Source of the DNA: Conexibacter woesei DSM 14684 | GTDB taxonomy: Bacteria > Actinomycetota > Thermoleophilia > Solirubrobacterales > Solirubrobacteraceae | NCBI RefSeq assembly: GCF_000025265.1 | Contig: NC_013739.1 | Span: 744,001-808,000, forward strand | DNA: 64,000 nucleotides | Direction of reading: 5' to 3' | Part shown: piece after piece, positions 9,729-17,734 of the stretch | Layout of the letters: every line of letters starts with the position of its first letter | Position numbering within the stretch: the first letter of the stretch is position 1 | Position numbers and translations under genes: made by a program | Notes under the pieces: model-generated | Told to the model about the DNA's origin: nothing | What the model saw: only the letters and a program-made list of their open reading frames with translations | Database searches by the model: none

Positions 9729-11269
9729 CAGCTCCTCCCCGCTCCCGCGGTGTCCTCCTCCAACGTGACGTGGCCGGCCGCGACCGCCGGGTCGACCGCC
9801 TCGAACCCTCTGCGGCCGAAGAAGTCGGCGTGGCCGCCGAAGCGCCACACGAGCATCAGCACGAAGCCGAGCAGCAGGAAGCCGATCCCGATCACCGTCG
9901 GGAGCCCGATCCCGAAGACGGCGGAGCCGGAGTACGACGTCTCCGGGTCGGCGTAGTCGATCGTCGCCTTCACCCACAGGAAGCCGAGGACGACCGCGCC
10001 GATCAGCGGCGCGACGCCGATGAACAGCAGGTTGCGGACCGACTTGCGCAGCTCGTGGCGGTAGTGGATCACGCACGCGATCCCCGTCAGCGCGTAGTAG
10101 AAGGCGATCATCAGCGCCAGTGCGGTGAGCGTGTCGAAGAGGAAGTTCTCCGAGAAGGCGCTCACGCCGACGTACCAGACCGTCGCCACGACGCCGATCA
10201 GGATCGTCGAGACGTGCGGCGTGTAGAAGCGCGGGTGGATCTTCCCGAGCACGGCCGGCATCGCGTCCGCGCGCGCCATCGAGAGCGTCGTGCGCGACGC
10301 CGGCAGGATCGTCGTCTGCGTCGAGGCGAGCGCCGAGGTGAGGATCGCGAGCACGACGAGCTTGTCGAGCGGCGAGCCGAGCACGCTGCTCGCGAGCGTC
10401 GAGAAGATCCCCTCGTCGTCGGCGAACTGCTCCAGCAGCCCGGGGCCGGCGTAGGCGACGACCGCGACCGTCGTGACGATGTAGGTGACGAGCAGGACGA
10501 GCGTGCTGATCACGCCGGCGAGGCCGGGGGCGCTCGTCGAGTCCTCCGTCTCCTCGGTCAGGTTGACCGCCGACTCCCAGCCCCAGTAGATGAAGACGCC
10601 GGTCAGCATCCCCACGGTCAGGATGGAGAACGAGTCGATCGCGAACGGCGACAGCCACGACAGCGACGGGTCGACCGAGGTGGCGGGCGCGTCGCCGGTG
10701 TAGACCTTCACGAGCGCGACGACGGCGAACAGCAGCAGGCCGATCACCTGCCCGAAGATGAGCACGCGCTGGAGCAGCGCCGACGCCTCGGTGCCGACGA
10801 CGCAGACCCACGTCATCAGCGCGATCAGGAAGACGGCGAACGCGATCACGCCCCATTTCGACTCGGCCGCCGCGTCCCAGCCGATCAGCAGGAACGTGTA
10901 GCGCGCCGCGATGTCCGCCAGCGAGCCGACGACGAGCACGCCCGTCATCGTGATCGCCCAGCCGCCCATCCAGCCGACGTACGGGCCGAGCGTGCGCGTG
11001 ACCCACGAGAACGTCGTGCCGCAGTCGGGGTCGGCGCGGTTCATGTAGTAGAACGCCGCCGCGATGAAGAACATCGGGACGAACGACGCGATCAGAACGG
11101 CCGGCGCCTGGACGCCGGCGTCGAGCACGATCAGGCCGATCACGGCGGCGAGCGAGTAGGCCGGCGCCGTCGAGGCGATCCCGATCACGAGCGCGTCGAC
11201 GAAGCCGATCGCGTTCTGCTTCAACCCCTTGGAGCCGGTGGCGGGCGCCCCGGCCGTGCTGCTCTCCAT
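9728..11269 (-). CDS. APC-superfamily amino acid permease
   Basis: A cytoplasmic-membrane amino acid or polyamine transporter of 513 residues with about 12 hydrophobic segments. The N-terminal APC signature is clear ([27 protein letters not shown]), followed by [16 protein letters not shown]. Start ATG 11269 has GGGAGA upstream and a TAGGCT box at 11294-11299. It is divergent from metY and co-transcribed with the downstream Usp gene. Substrate is not readable; the layout is of the general permease type. Confidence 0.9.
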   Translation of the reverse strand: MESSTAGAPATGSKGLKQNAIGFVDALVIGIASTAPAYSLAAVIGLIVLDAGVQAPAVLIASFVPMFFIAAAFYYMNRADPDCGTTFSWVTRTLGPYVGWMGGWAITMTGVLVVGSLADIAARYTFLLIGWDAAAESKWGVIAFAVFLIALMTWVCVVGTEASALLQRVLIFGQVIGLLLFAVVALVKVYTGDAPATSVDPSLSWLSPFAIDSFSILTVGMLTGVFIYWGWESAVNLTEETEDSTSAPGLAGVISTLVLLVTYIVTTVAVVAYAGPGLLEQFADDEGIFSTLASSVLGSPLDKLVVLAILTSALASTQTTILPASRTTLSMARADAMPAVLGKIHPRFYTPHVSTILIGVVATVWYVGVSAFSENFLFDTLTALALMIAFYYALTGIACVIHYRHELRKSVRNLLFIGVAPLIGAVVLGFLWVKATIDYADPETSYSGSAVFGIGLPTVIGIGFLLLGFVLMLVWRFGGHADFFGRRGFEAVDPAVAAGHVTLEEDTAGAGRS

Positions 11270-11293
11270 GGCGTCTCCCGGTCGCTGGGCGCG

Positions 11294-11299
11294 AGCCTA
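11294..11299 (-). promoter_or_regulatory. Putative -10 box of permease-usp operon
   Basis: TAGGCT on the minus strand, about 25 bases before ATG 11269, leaves room for a short leader carrying GGGAGA. Confidence 0.4.
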
Positions 11300-11365
11300 C
11301 CCCACGCGCCTGGCAGACTCTCGGATCCCGGTCCTGATCCCACCCACCGTCACGCGAGGAGACCC

Positions 11366-12676
11366 ATGAGCGAGCAGCAGCCGAACCCACGACCGGAGAC
11401 GCAGGCGCTTCACGCAGGGCAGGAGCCGGACCCGACGACGAACGCGCGCGCGGTCCCGATCTACCAGACGACCTCGTACGTCTTCGACGACGCCCAGCAC
11501 GCGCAGGATCTGTTCGCGCTCGCCGTGCCGGGCAACATCTACACGCGCATCATGAACCCGACGTGGAGCGTGCTCGAGGAGCGCGTCGCCGCGCTGGAGG
11601 GCGGTGTCGCGGCGCTCGCGCTCGCCTCCGGGCAGGCGGCGGTGACGTACTCGGTCCTCAACATCGCGCGCGCGGGCGACAACATCGTCGCCCACTCGAC
11701 GCTCTACGGCGGCACGTACAACCTGTTCGCGCACACGCTGCCGCAGTACGGCGTCGAGGTCCGCTTCGTCGACCCCGACGACGTCGGCGCGCTCGACGCG
11801 CTCGTCGACGACAAGACGAAGCTCGTCTTCACCGAGACGATCGGCAACCCGCGCCTCAACGTCGTCGACATCAGAGCGTGGGCCGACGCCGCGCACGCGC
11901 ACGGGCTCCCGCTCGTCGTCGACAACACCGTCCCGACGCCGATCCTCACCCGCGCCTTCGACCTCGGCGCCGACATCGCCGTCCACTCGGCGACGAAGTT
12001 CATCGGTGGCCACGGCACGACGATCGGCGGCCTGATCGTCGACTCCGGCAGATTCGACTGGGTCGCCAACGCCGAGCGCTTCCCGGGCCTGACGAAGCCC
12101 GACCCGTCCTACCACGGCGTCGTCTGGTCCGACGCGCTCGGTCCGGCGGCGTACGTCGGCCGCGCGCGCACGGTGCTGCTGCGCAACATGGGCGCGGCGC
12201 TGTCGCCGTTCAACGCGTTCCTGCTGCTGCAGGGGATCGAGACGCTGCCGCTGCGGATGGAGCGTCACTCGTCCAACGCGCTCGCGGTCGCCAAGCACCT
12301 GGAGGGCCACACGGGCGTCTCGTGGGTCAACTACCCGGGCCTGGAGAGCAGCCCGTACAACGCGGTCGCCAAGCGCGTGCTCAGCGGCGGCGAGGGCGCG
12401 CTCGTGACGTTCGGGATCGAGGGCGGCCGGGACGCCGGCCGCGCGTTCATCGACGCGCTCGGGCTGTTCTCGCATCTCGCCAACATCGGCGACGCGAAGT
12501 CGCTCGCGATCCACCCGGCGACGACGACGCACTCGCAGCTCGACGAGGCGGAGCTGGACTCGGCCGGTGTGCCGCAGGACCTCGTGCGGCTGTCGGTCGG
12601 CATCGAGCACATCGACGACATCGTCGGCGACCTCGACCAGGCGCTGGCGAAGGCGCGCCAGGCGACGCCTGCATGA
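11366..12676 (+). CDS. metY: O-acetylhomoserine sulfhydrylase MetY
   Basis: A PLP enzyme that makes homocysteine from O-acetylhomoserine and sulfide in the direct sulfhydrylation route to methionine. The 436-residue length and the sequence [29 protein letters not shown] are typical. The PLP lysine is K211 in [16 protein letters not shown], preceded by [19 protein letters not shown] lies 4 bases before ATG 11366. It is the first gene of the metY-metX-metW operon; its stop overlaps metX by four bases (ATGA). Cystathionine gamma-synthase is less likely given the length and the metX partner. Confidence 0.94.
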   Translation: MSEQQPNPRPETQALHAGQEPDPTTNARAVPIYQTTSYVFDDAQHAQDLFALAVPGNIYTRIMNPTWSVLEERVAALEGGVAALALASGQAAVTYSVLNIARAGDNIVAHSTLYGGTYNLFAHTLPQYGVEVRFVDPDDVGALDALVDDKTKLVFTETIGNPRLNVVDIRAWADAAHAHGLPLVVDNTVPTPILTRAFDLGADIAVHSATKFIGGHGTTIGGLIVDSGRFDWVANAERFPGLTKPDPSYHGVVWSDALGPAAYVGRARTVLLRNMGAALSPFNAFLLLQGIETLPLRMERHSSNALAVAKHLEGHTGVSWVNYPGLESSPYNAVAKRVLSGGEGALVTFGIEGGRDAGRAFIDALGLFSHLANIGDAKSLAIHPATTTHSQLDEAELDSAGVPQDLVRLSVGIEHIDDIVGDLDQALAKARQATPA

Positions 12677-13857
12677 GCGACGGCGTCGGCCGCGTCGAGA
12701 CCCGTTCGAGGGTCCTGTTCGACGAGGAGCGCCCGCTCGTGCTCGAGTCGGGCGCTCGTCTGACGCACGTCGAGGTCGCCTACGAGACGTACGGCGAGCT
12801 CGACGCGGCCGGCGCCAACGCCGTCTTCGTCTGCCATGCGCTGTCGGGTGACGCGCATGCCGCGGGCTACCACGACGGCGACCGCCGGCCGGGCTGGTGG
12901 GACAACATCGTCGGACCAGGGCGGCCGCTCGACACCGACCGGCTGTTCGTCGTCTGCGCGAACGTGCTCGGCGGCTGCAAGGGGACGACGGGGCCCGGCT
13001 CGCTCGATCCCGCGACGGGCAGACCGTACGGCTTGCGCTTCCCGCAGCTGGCCGTGCGCGACCTCGTGCAGGTCCACCGCGCGCTGCTGCGGTCGCTCGG
13101 CGTCAGCAGGCTGCGCGCCGCGATCGGCGGCTCGCTCGGCGGGATGCAGGTGCTGCAGTGGTCGCTCGACCACCCGGGCGAGATCGGCGGTGCGGTGATC
13201 GTCGCCGCCTCCGCGCGGCTCTCGGCGCAGAACATCGCCTTCTCGGCGGTCGCGCGCGAGGCGATCATGCGCGACCCCGACTTCGCCGGCGGCGACTACT
13301 ACGCGGCGGATGCCGGTCCCGCGCGGCCTCGGCCCGACCGCGGGCTCGCGCTCGCGCGCATGATCGGCCACATCACGTACCTGTCAGAGGAGTCGATGCG
13401 GCAGAAGTTCGGCCGGCGGATCCAGGACGCGGTCGAGCCGCGCTACGGCTTCGACGTCGACTTCGAGGTGGAGTCGTACCTCGCGCACCAGGGGCAGTCG
13501 TTCGTCGAGCGCTTCGATGCGAACACCTACCTCTACATGACGCGCGTGATGGACTACTTCGATCCGTTCACCGATCCGGCCTACGTCCAGCGGCAGGTCG
13601 CGGCTGCGGGCGCCGGCGGTGGCGCCGGCCCGGCGGGGACGCGCTACCTCGTGCTGTCGTTCGACTCCGACTGGCGCTTCTCGACCGAGCACGCGCGCGA
13701 GATCGCGACCGAGCTGCGCGGCGCCGGCGCGCCGGTCACGTTCCGCGAGATCAGCGCGCCGCACGGGCACGACTCGTTCCTCTTCCCGATCCCCGAGTAC
13801 CACCGCACGGTTGGCGGCTTCCTGGACGCGCTCGCCGGCGAGGCGGTGGCGAGCTGA
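12673..13857 (+). CDS. metX: Homoserine O-acetyltransferase MetX
   Basis: An alpha/beta-hydrolase enzyme that transfers an acetyl group from acetyl-CoA to homoserine, supplying MetY's substrate. The 394 residues contain the oxyanion loop [11 protein letters not shown], the nucleophile elbow GGSLGGMQ, the acid in SFDSDWRF and the catalytic His in APHGHDSF. The WWDN and [13 protein letters not shown] blocks are family hallmarks. The start overlaps metY (ATGA at 12673) and the stop overlaps metW by one base. Some members of this fold prefer succinyl-CoA; that cannot be excluded by eye. Confidence 0.94.
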   Translation: MSDGVGRVETRSRVLFDEERPLVLESGARLTHVEVAYETYGELDAAGANAVFVCHALSGDAHAAGYHDGDRRPGWWDNIVGPGRPLDTDRLFVVCANVLGGCKGTTGPGSLDPATGRPYGLRFPQLAVRDLVQVHRALLRSLGVSRLRAAIGGSLGGMQVLQWSLDHPGEIGGAVIVAASARLSAQNIAFSAVAREAIMRDPDFAGGDYYAADAGPARPRPDRGLALARMIGHITYLSEESMRQKFGRRIQDAVEPRYGFDVDFEVESYLAHQGQSFVERFDANTYLYMTRVMDYFDPFTDPAYVQRQVAAAGAGGGAGPAGTRYLVLSFDSDWRFSTEHAREIATELRGAGAPVTFREISAPHGHDSFLFPIPEYHRTVGGFLDALAGEAVAS

Positions 13858-14450
13858 TGCGCCCGGACCTCGACGTCGTCGCGGCGCTCGTCGGTCGCGG
13901 CCTGCGCGTGCTCGACCTCGGCTGCGGCGACGGCGCGCTGCTGGAGGAGCTGATCGCGCGGCGCGGCTGCAGCGGCCTCGGCGTCGAGCGTGACGACGAG
14001 GGCTTCCACGCCTGCGTCGCACGCGGCGTACCCGTCTCGCACGGCGACCTCGAGGACGAGCTGGCGCGGACCGAGACCGGGTCATTCGACTGCGCCGTGC
14101 TGTCGCTCACGCTGCAGGCGACGAGCCGGCCGTTGGAGGTGCTGAGGGAGATGCGCCGGGTCGCCCCGCGCCGCGTCGTCTCGCTGCCGAACTTCGGTCA
14201 CTGGCGCCTGCGCGCCGCGCTCGCCCGCAGCGGCCGGATGCCGGTCAGCCCGTCACTGCCCTACTCGTGGCACGACACGCCGAACATCCACCTCTGCACC
14301 CTGCGCGACTTCGAGTCGTCCGTCGGCGAGATCGGCATGCGGATCGCGCGCCGCGTCCTGCTCGACGCCTCCGGCTCGCCCGCCTCGCGCCTGACGCGCC
14401 TCGACCCCAACGCGCTGGCGGTGCGGGCGGTCTACGTGCTCGAGGGGTGA
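13857..14450 (+). CDS. metW: Methionine biosynthesis protein MetW
   Basis: A 197-residue protein of the MetW family, with an S-adenosylmethionine-binding fold (VLDLGCGDGALLEEL, then GVERDD). MetW is needed with MetX for homoserine acetylation in several bacteria and is nearly always encoded next to metX, as here. The conserved VSLPNFGHWRLR, PYSWHDTPNIHLCTLRDFE and RTNALAVRAVYVLE-like blocks are seen. It begins at ATG 13857, sharing one base with the metX stop (TGATG). Confidence 0.92.
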   Translation: MRPDLDVVAALVGRGLRVLDLGCGDGALLEELIARRGCSGLGVERDDEGFHACVARGVPVSHGDLEDELARTETGSFDCAVLSLTLQATSRPLEVLREMRRVAPRRVVSLPNFGHWRLRAALARSGRMPVSPSLPYSWHDTPNIHLCTLRDFESSVGEIGMRIARRVLLDASGSPASRLTRLDPNALAVRAVYVLEG

Positions 14451-14460
14451 GTGGGGCGCC

Positions 14461-14466
14461 TAGACT
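14461..14466 (+). promoter_or_regulatory. Leaderless-type -10 box TAGACT
   Basis: TAGACT, six bases, then ATG 14473. It begins 10 bases after the metW stop, so the next gene has its own promoter. Confidence 0.5.
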
Positions 14467-14472
14467 CTTCCC

Positions 14473-14781
14473 ATGGCGCTGCAACGGGGGATAGACGGCG
14501 ACGGGCCGTTTCGCGGCGAGCGCGTCTCGCGCGTGGGGGCTGAGGAGGAGCGGCGGGCGACACGCTCCTCGCGCCTCGGCGAGGGCACGCTCGCCTGCCC
14601 GCGCTGCGACGCTCCCGTCGCGCTCGCCGGCGCGCCCGTCTCGCCGGCCGATCGGCTCGGCTGTCCCTACTGCGGCCATGACGCCGCGGTGCGCGACTTC
14701 CTCTCGCTGGCGGCGCCGTCACGCCCGAACCGCGTCGTCGTGCGGGTCGTCCTGCGCGGCACGCGTGCGCGGCGTCCCTGA
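14473..14781 (+). CDS. Small zinc-ribbon protein of unknown function
   Basis: A 102-residue protein with two Cys pairs, CPRCDAP (about 42-48) and CPYCGHD (about 64-70). This is the four-cysteine layout of a zinc ribbon. The N-terminus is Arg/Glu-rich and the C-terminus basic (VVVRVVLRGTRARRP). It has no membrane segment, so a nucleic-acid or protein-binding role in the cytoplasm is likely but unproved. It follows metW by 22 bases with its own leaderless-type promoter. Confidence 0.65.
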   Translation: MALQRGIDGDGPFRGERVSRVGAEEERRATRSSRLGEGTLACPRCDAPVALAGAPVSPADRLGCPYCGHDAAVRDFLSLAAPSRPNRVVVRVVLRGTRARRP

Positions 14782-14805
14782 GCGGGCAACCGAGCTTGCT
14801 GCCCC

Positions 14806-14821
14806 GGCGCGCCGGCGCGCC
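14806..14821. repeat. 16-bp perfect palindrome
   Basis: GGCGCGCCGGCGCGCC is fully self-complementary. It lies 25 bases after the zinc-ribbon gene and may act as its terminator stem, although no U-tract follows. Confidence 0.4.
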
Positions 14822-14846
14822 AGCACGCACAAGCCCTCCGGCAGGT

Positions 14847-14862
14847 GTTAGGGTTACCTAAC
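14847..14862. promoter_or_regulatory. Palindrome GTTAGG-GTTA-CCTAAC overlapping -10
   Basis: A perfect 6-bp inverted repeat around GTTA. Its core TTAGGGTTACCTAA resembles a shortened iron box of the DtxR/IdeR type (TTAGGTTAG-CTAACCTAA). It also contains the extended -10 sequence TGTTAGGGT. A repressor bound here would control the 14865 leader and the 14894 gene. The full 19-bp iron box is not present, so the regulator is uncertain. Confidence 0.45.
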
Positions 14863-14864
14863 TC

Positions 14865-14897
14865 ATGCACGTCCGGCTCCGCAGCTCGCACCCGTGA
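14865..14897 (+). CDS. Putative 10-residue leader peptide
   Basis: ATG 14865 opens a ten-codon frame (MHVRLRSSHP) whose TGA (14895-14897) overlaps the GTG start of the next gene. It begins just after the palindromic promoter. A short upstream frame ending on the next start codon could couple translation to that gene. It may also be chance; I see no ribosome site, so it would be translated from a short-leader mRNA. Confidence 0.3.
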   Translation: MHVRLRSSHP

Positions 14898-15106
14898 TCT
14901 CGCTCGACACGCTCGGCGACGAGCACGTCCACGTCAGCCTCCAGGGCGAGGAGGCGATCGCGCTCGCGATCACCAGCCCGGAGTTCGGCCGCATCGGCCA
15001 CGTCCGCCTCGACCGCGAACAGGCGATACAGCTCGTGAGCGCGCTGACCGGCCTCGTGCTCGACCACGGCGGCGGCCCGCAGCCGTCGATCGACGCCGCG
15101 ACCTGA
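14894..15106 (+). CDS. Small conserved-looking protein, 70 aa
   Basis: Function unknown. The 70-residue protein reads as a compact alpha/beta domain with no signal or membrane segment: MISLDTLGDEHVHVSLQ, then EEAIALAITSPEFG, then REQAIQLVSALTGLVLDHG. Initiation at GTG 14894 is supported by overlap with the TGA of a ten-codon upstream frame. An acidic composition and clean third-position GC support coding. Promoter and palindrome at 14847-14862 are close. Confidence 0.55.
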   Translation: MISLDTLGDEHVHVSLQGEEAIALAITSPEFGRIGHVRLDREQAIQLVSALTGLVLDHGGGPQPSIDAAT

Positions 15107-15141
15107 ATCGCGCCGCGTGTGACGCACGCGCGGCGCGGGCG

Positions 15142-15147
15142 TAGATT
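15142..15147 (+). promoter_or_regulatory. Leaderless-type -10 box TAGATT
   Basis: TAGATT is followed by CAGC and ATG 15152, close spacing for a leaderless start. Confidence 0.4.
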
Positions 15148-15151
15148 CAGC

Positions 15152-15673
15152 ATGAGCCCCCATCGTCGTCCCCGCGCCGCCTCCACGTCTCTCGCCGCCG
15201 CCCTCGCGGTCGCTGCCCTCTTCGCGGCAGCTGCGGCACTCGCGCTCGCCACCACGCCGGCGTCCGCGCCCGCGGCAACGCCTCCCGGCCCCGACGGCAA
15301 GCCCGACGCCCGGATCCTCGACGGCACCGCGCAGCGCAACCTCGACGCCGCCCGCGAGCGCTGGCACGCGCTCGGCGCGACGTCGTACCGGATGCGCGTG
15401 CGCGTCCAGTGCTTCTGCCCACGGGAGATCACCAGACCGCGCACCCTCGCAGTCCGCCGCGGCAAGCCGGTCGCCCCCGTGCCGGAGCACCTGCGTCCCT
15501 ATGCCACCGTCTCGCGCCTCTTCGCCCGCGTCCAGGAGGCGATCGACGCGAGAGTCGCCGCCCTCACCGCCGAGTACACCGCCACCGGCGTCCCCCGCAC
15601 GATCTTCGTCGACCGCAGCTTCATGATCGCCGACGAGGAGCGCGGCGTCGGGGTGGATCGGTTCAGCCGATGA
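15152..15673 (+). CDS. Secreted DUF6174-like protein
   Basis: A 173-residue exported protein. The signal peptide spans about residues 1-38 (basic start, long Ala/Leu core, cleavage after PASA or PAA). The mature part matches what I know of DUF6174: a W-x-x-x-x-x-x-SYxxxVxxxCFCP block (RWHALGATSYRMRVRVQCFCP) and a C-terminal FARVQEAIDARVAALTAEY...GVPRTIFVDRSFMIADEE pattern. Biochemical role unknown. It is convergent with the SUMF1-like gene and the last 11 bases overlap it. Confidence 0.75.
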   Translation: MSPHRRPRAASTSLAAALAVAALFAAAAALALATTPASAPAATPPGPDGKPDARILDGTAQRNLDAARERWHALGATSYRMRVRVQCFCPREITRPRTLAVRRGKPVAPVPEHLRPYATVSRLFARVQEAIDARVAALTAEYTATGVPRTIFVDRSFMIADEERGVGVDRFSR

Positions 15674-16919
15674 TCCCGACGCGGATCCCCAGCCACGGGT
15701 AGGTGACGGTGAAGAGCGCGTTGTCCTGCGGCTGGAGGCCCACGGCCGAGAGCCACAGCTGGTAGGCGGGAGCGTTCGCGATGCCGCCGTGCAGTCGGCG
15801 CCACACGCGGCCCTTGTCGGTTCCGAGCGGCGACGGCGTGATCGTGTCGGTCCACTCGACGACGTTGCCGCCCTGATCGAGCGTGCCCCACGGCGAGGTG
15901 GTCCGCGCCTGGCCGACGGTGCCGACCGAGCCCTGGTAGGCCTTCGCGTAGGTGGAGGCGTCCAGCCCGAGCGGGTTGACGTTCGCGCAGTTGCTGGCCG
16001 GTTGGACCTGGGCGGGGCACCAGGTCGGGGCGGGCTTGCCGGATGCGTGGTACGTCGCGAGCGGTTGCGTCGAGGCGTTGGTCACGTCGCCCGTCGCGGC
16101 TCTGAGCGTCGTCGGGCTGGGCGCCGTGGCGGTGCCGTCGCCGAAGGTTCCGGCGTTGGTCGGGTACTTCCAGTACGACATCGTTCCGCCGCCGCTGGGG
16201 TCGTAGTAGGCGGCCTTGGTCCACTCGTCCTGGCTGGGGACGACGAAGCCCGTTCTCTTGGTCCGGGTGGTCTTCGGGCGGCGCATGTCGTACATCCCAC
16301 GCTCGGTCTGCGGCGAGAGCCGCACGCTGCGGAGGGTGACCGCGAAGCTGCCTGCGCGGATCGTGCGTCTGGAGATCACGCGGCCGTTGTCGAGCGAGTT
16401 CGCGAACCGCGCGGCGCGCAGGAAGTTGGCGAAGCCGTAGGGCTTGTCGACCCATGCGGGATACGCGACGGAGTAGTGGCGACCGCGGGCGGCACGCGAC
16501 GACATGTCGATCTGCCCGTACTTCGGCCAGGCCGACGAGCTCTCGGTCGGGTCATAGAGGCCGTGCCGGTCGCGCCCACTCGGATCGACGGTGTTCAGGA
16601 ACGCCACCCACTGCCCGACGGTGACCTCCAGCCGGCCGATCGCGTAGCGGTAGCCGACGTCGCCGAGCGTCTGGCAGCCCGCTCTCGTCTGCGGCGCGTC
16701 CGCGCACGACTGGTAGATCGCGTCGGTGAAGGGAACGATCGCCACGGAGGGGTTCGCCGGAGCCCCGACGTCGACCGTTGCGACGGTCACGATCGCCCGT
16801 CGGTTCGCCGCGCTGGCCCCAGGGGCTGCGATCAGTGGGATGAGGGCCGACACGAGCGCGACGAGCAGCAGCGCAGGGAGGGCCGAGGATGCTGGGTGGT
16901 GAGCCGAGTTCTTGATCAC
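15663..16919 (-). CDS. Secreted SUMF1/formylglycine-enzyme-like protein
   Basis: A 418-residue exported protein of the SUMF1/EgtB/PvdO fold. The signal peptide ends near residue 38 (APGASA). The domain marks are RLEVTVGQWVAFLNTVDPSG, VDKPYGFANFLRAARFANSLDNG, FVVPSQDEWTKAAYYDP, a SYWKYPTNAGT segment, DQGGNVVEWTDT and a terminal LGIRVG. The paired active-site cysteines of true formylglycine-generating enzymes are not evident, so catalysis of that reaction is unlikely. Start GTG 16919 keeps the whole signal peptide. A palindrome CATCAGCTGATG (16958-16969) lies 39 bases upstream. Confidence 0.8.
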   Translation of the reverse strand: MIKNSAHHPASSALPALLLVALVSALIPLIAAPGASAANRRAIVTVATVDVGAPANPSVAIVPFTDAIYQSCADAPQTRAGCQTLGDVGYRYAIGRLEVTVGQWVAFLNTVDPSGRDRHGLYDPTESSSAWPKYGQIDMSSRAARGRHYSVAYPAWVDKPYGFANFLRAARFANSLDNGRVISRRTIRAGSFAVTLRSVRLSPQTERGMYDMRRPKTTRTKRTGFVVPSQDEWTKAAYYDPSGGGTMSYWKYPTNAGTFGDGTATAPSPTTLRAATGDVTNASTQPLATYHASGKPAPTWCPAQVQPASNCANVNPLGLDASTYAKAYQGSVGTVGQARTTSPWGTLDQGGNVVEWTDTITPSPLGTDKGRVWRRLHGGIANAPAYQLWLSAVGLQPQDNALFTVTYPWLGIRVGIIG

Positions 16920-16957
16920 ACCGACAGGAGTCGGCGCTGTCGCACCAAAACTTGAAG

Positions 16958-16969
16958 CATCAGCTGATG
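16958..16969. promoter_or_regulatory. Palindrome CATCAGCTGATG
   Basis: A perfect 12-bp palindrome in the A/T-richer region upstream of the SUMF1-like gene; possible operator for it. Confidence 0.35.
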
Positions 16970-16992
16970 TGCTGACATCGTGCGGCTCTCGG

Positions 16993-17017
16993 CGCGGGTA
17001 CCCGGCTCGTACCCGCG
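16993..17017. promoter_or_regulatory. Operator-like inverted repeat before vapB remnant
   Basis: CGCGGGTAC and GTACCCGCG form a perfect 9-bp inverted repeat with 7 bases between; a third GGTACCCG copy follows at 17019. This is the kind of site an antitoxin uses to repress its own operon. Confidence 0.5.
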
Positions 17018-17025
17018 CGGTACCC

Positions 17026-17054
17026 GTGACGCCGGCTGGCGTCCGCTGTACGGT
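17026..17054 (+). promoter_or_regulatory. vapBC remnant promoter
   Basis: GTGACG (17026-17031), a 17-base spacer and TACGGT (17049-17054), then six bases to ATG 17061. The promoter is well formed although the genes behind it are broken. Confidence 0.55.
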
Positions 17055-17060
17055 GTGAGC

Positions 17061-17307
17061 ATGGCTTCCGGCGACAAGGTCAATCTCGCGCTCGACGCCG
17101 AGATGGTCGAGCGCGCGTCAGCAGCTGGGCGAGCCTGCGGATGGGCTGGATGATGCGGCCGTCGTCGAGCGCGCGCTGAACGCCTACCTTCTGCGTCGTC
17201 TGATCGACTCGACGCGGGCCGGCTGAGATCTGACGGCCCAGGAGGCCGAGCGGATCGCCTACGAGGAGTTGCACGCCTCGCGCCGTGAGCGGCGCGACGC
17301 TGCGTGA
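17061..17307 (+). pseudogene. Decayed VapB-type antitoxin gene
   Basis: ATG 17061 begins a ribbon-helix-helix-like start (MASGDKVNLALDAEMVERA), but the frame ends at a TGA after about 30 codons. After a one-base shift the expected antitoxin sequence continues (ARQQLGEPADGLDDAAVVERALNAYL), then meets an in-frame TGA after DSTRAG, then continues again (TAQEAERIAYEELHASRRERR) to TGA 17305. One frameshift and one nonsense codon therefore break it. The stop overlaps a GTG that begins the toxin remnant, as in intact vapBC operons. Inactive as read. Confidence 0.75.
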
Positions 17308-17511
17308 TCCGGGTCGTCGACCGTCTGCGCCGACCCCACGCCGACGCCGGGTGTCACCCGCGATCCGGCGGACGACTACCTCGTCGCGCTTGCGCGGGCG
17401 CAGCAGGTCGACGCGATCGTCAGCGGGCACCGGGACCTGATCGACGCAGGGATCGAGCGTCCACCGGTTCAGCGGCCCGCCGAGTTCGTCGGGCAGCTAT
17501 CGCCGCCGTAG
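17304..17511 (+). pseudogene. Decayed PIN-domain (VapC-type) toxin
   Basis: GTG 17304 gives VIRVVDRL, matching the VIRVVxDTN opening strand of PIN toxins. The middle of the domain is deleted. In a different frame (17353-17511) the C-terminal end follows: TRDPADDYLVALARAQQ, then VDAIVSGHRDLIDAG and a PAEFVGQL tail, as in PIN_3-type toxins where SGDRDL is usual. The catalytic Asp that should precede DL reads His here. A PIN ribonuclease could not fold from this. The locus is a relic of a toxin-antitoxin operon. Confidence 0.75.
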
Positions 17512-17597
17512 GCCGGACGCAAATACAGTGCGTTGACCGTGTGCTGGGACGGCCACGCGCCGCCGCAGCACCGGTCGCCCACCACGACTTCGAAACG

Positions 17598-17627
17598 CCG
17601 GAAGCCCCGCCGCAGCGGGGCTTCCGG
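17598..17627 (-). terminator. Terminator after tRNA-Ala
   Basis: A 13-bp stem CCGGAAGCCCCGC/GCGGGGCTTCCGG with a four-base loop, immediately downstream of the tRNA in its direction, followed by GCGTTTCG. Confidence 0.75.
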
Positions 17628-17632
17628 TTCAG

Positions 17633-17704
17633 TGGAGGCGGGGGGAATCGAACCCCCAACTCCGCCTTGCAAAGGCGGCGTGTTCCCGTTAGCACTACGC
17701 CCCC
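17633..17704 (-). tRNA. tRNA-Ala (anticodon TGC)
   Basis: The minus strand folds as a cloverleaf: acceptor GGGGGCG/CGCCTCC with the G3-U70 wobble pair that defines alanine tRNAs, anticodon stem CCGCC/GGCGG with loop TTTGCAA (anticodon TGC), and a T-arm GGGGG-TTCGATT-CCCCC. It is 72 bases long with discriminator A; the 3' CCA is not encoded. The strong hairpin at 17598-17627 ends its transcript. Confidence 0.93.
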
Positions 17705-17734
17705 GGGACAGTGAACTCTAGCCGGGCGGGCGCG

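Noticed and set aside
11270-11365. SAM riboswitch before metY
   Set aside because: The divergent gap is only 96 bases and shows none of the conserved SAM-riboswitch helices.
9770-12676. 968-codon plus-strand frame with metY at its end
   Set aside because: The first 530 codons are antisense to the permease gene and Arg/Asp/Glu-rich. MetY similarity starts at ATG 11366 with a ribosome site.
17633-17704. tRNA-Cys (anticodon GCA)
   Set aside because: With a 5-bp stem and 7-base loop the anticodon is TGC, and the acceptor G3-U70 pair marks alanine.
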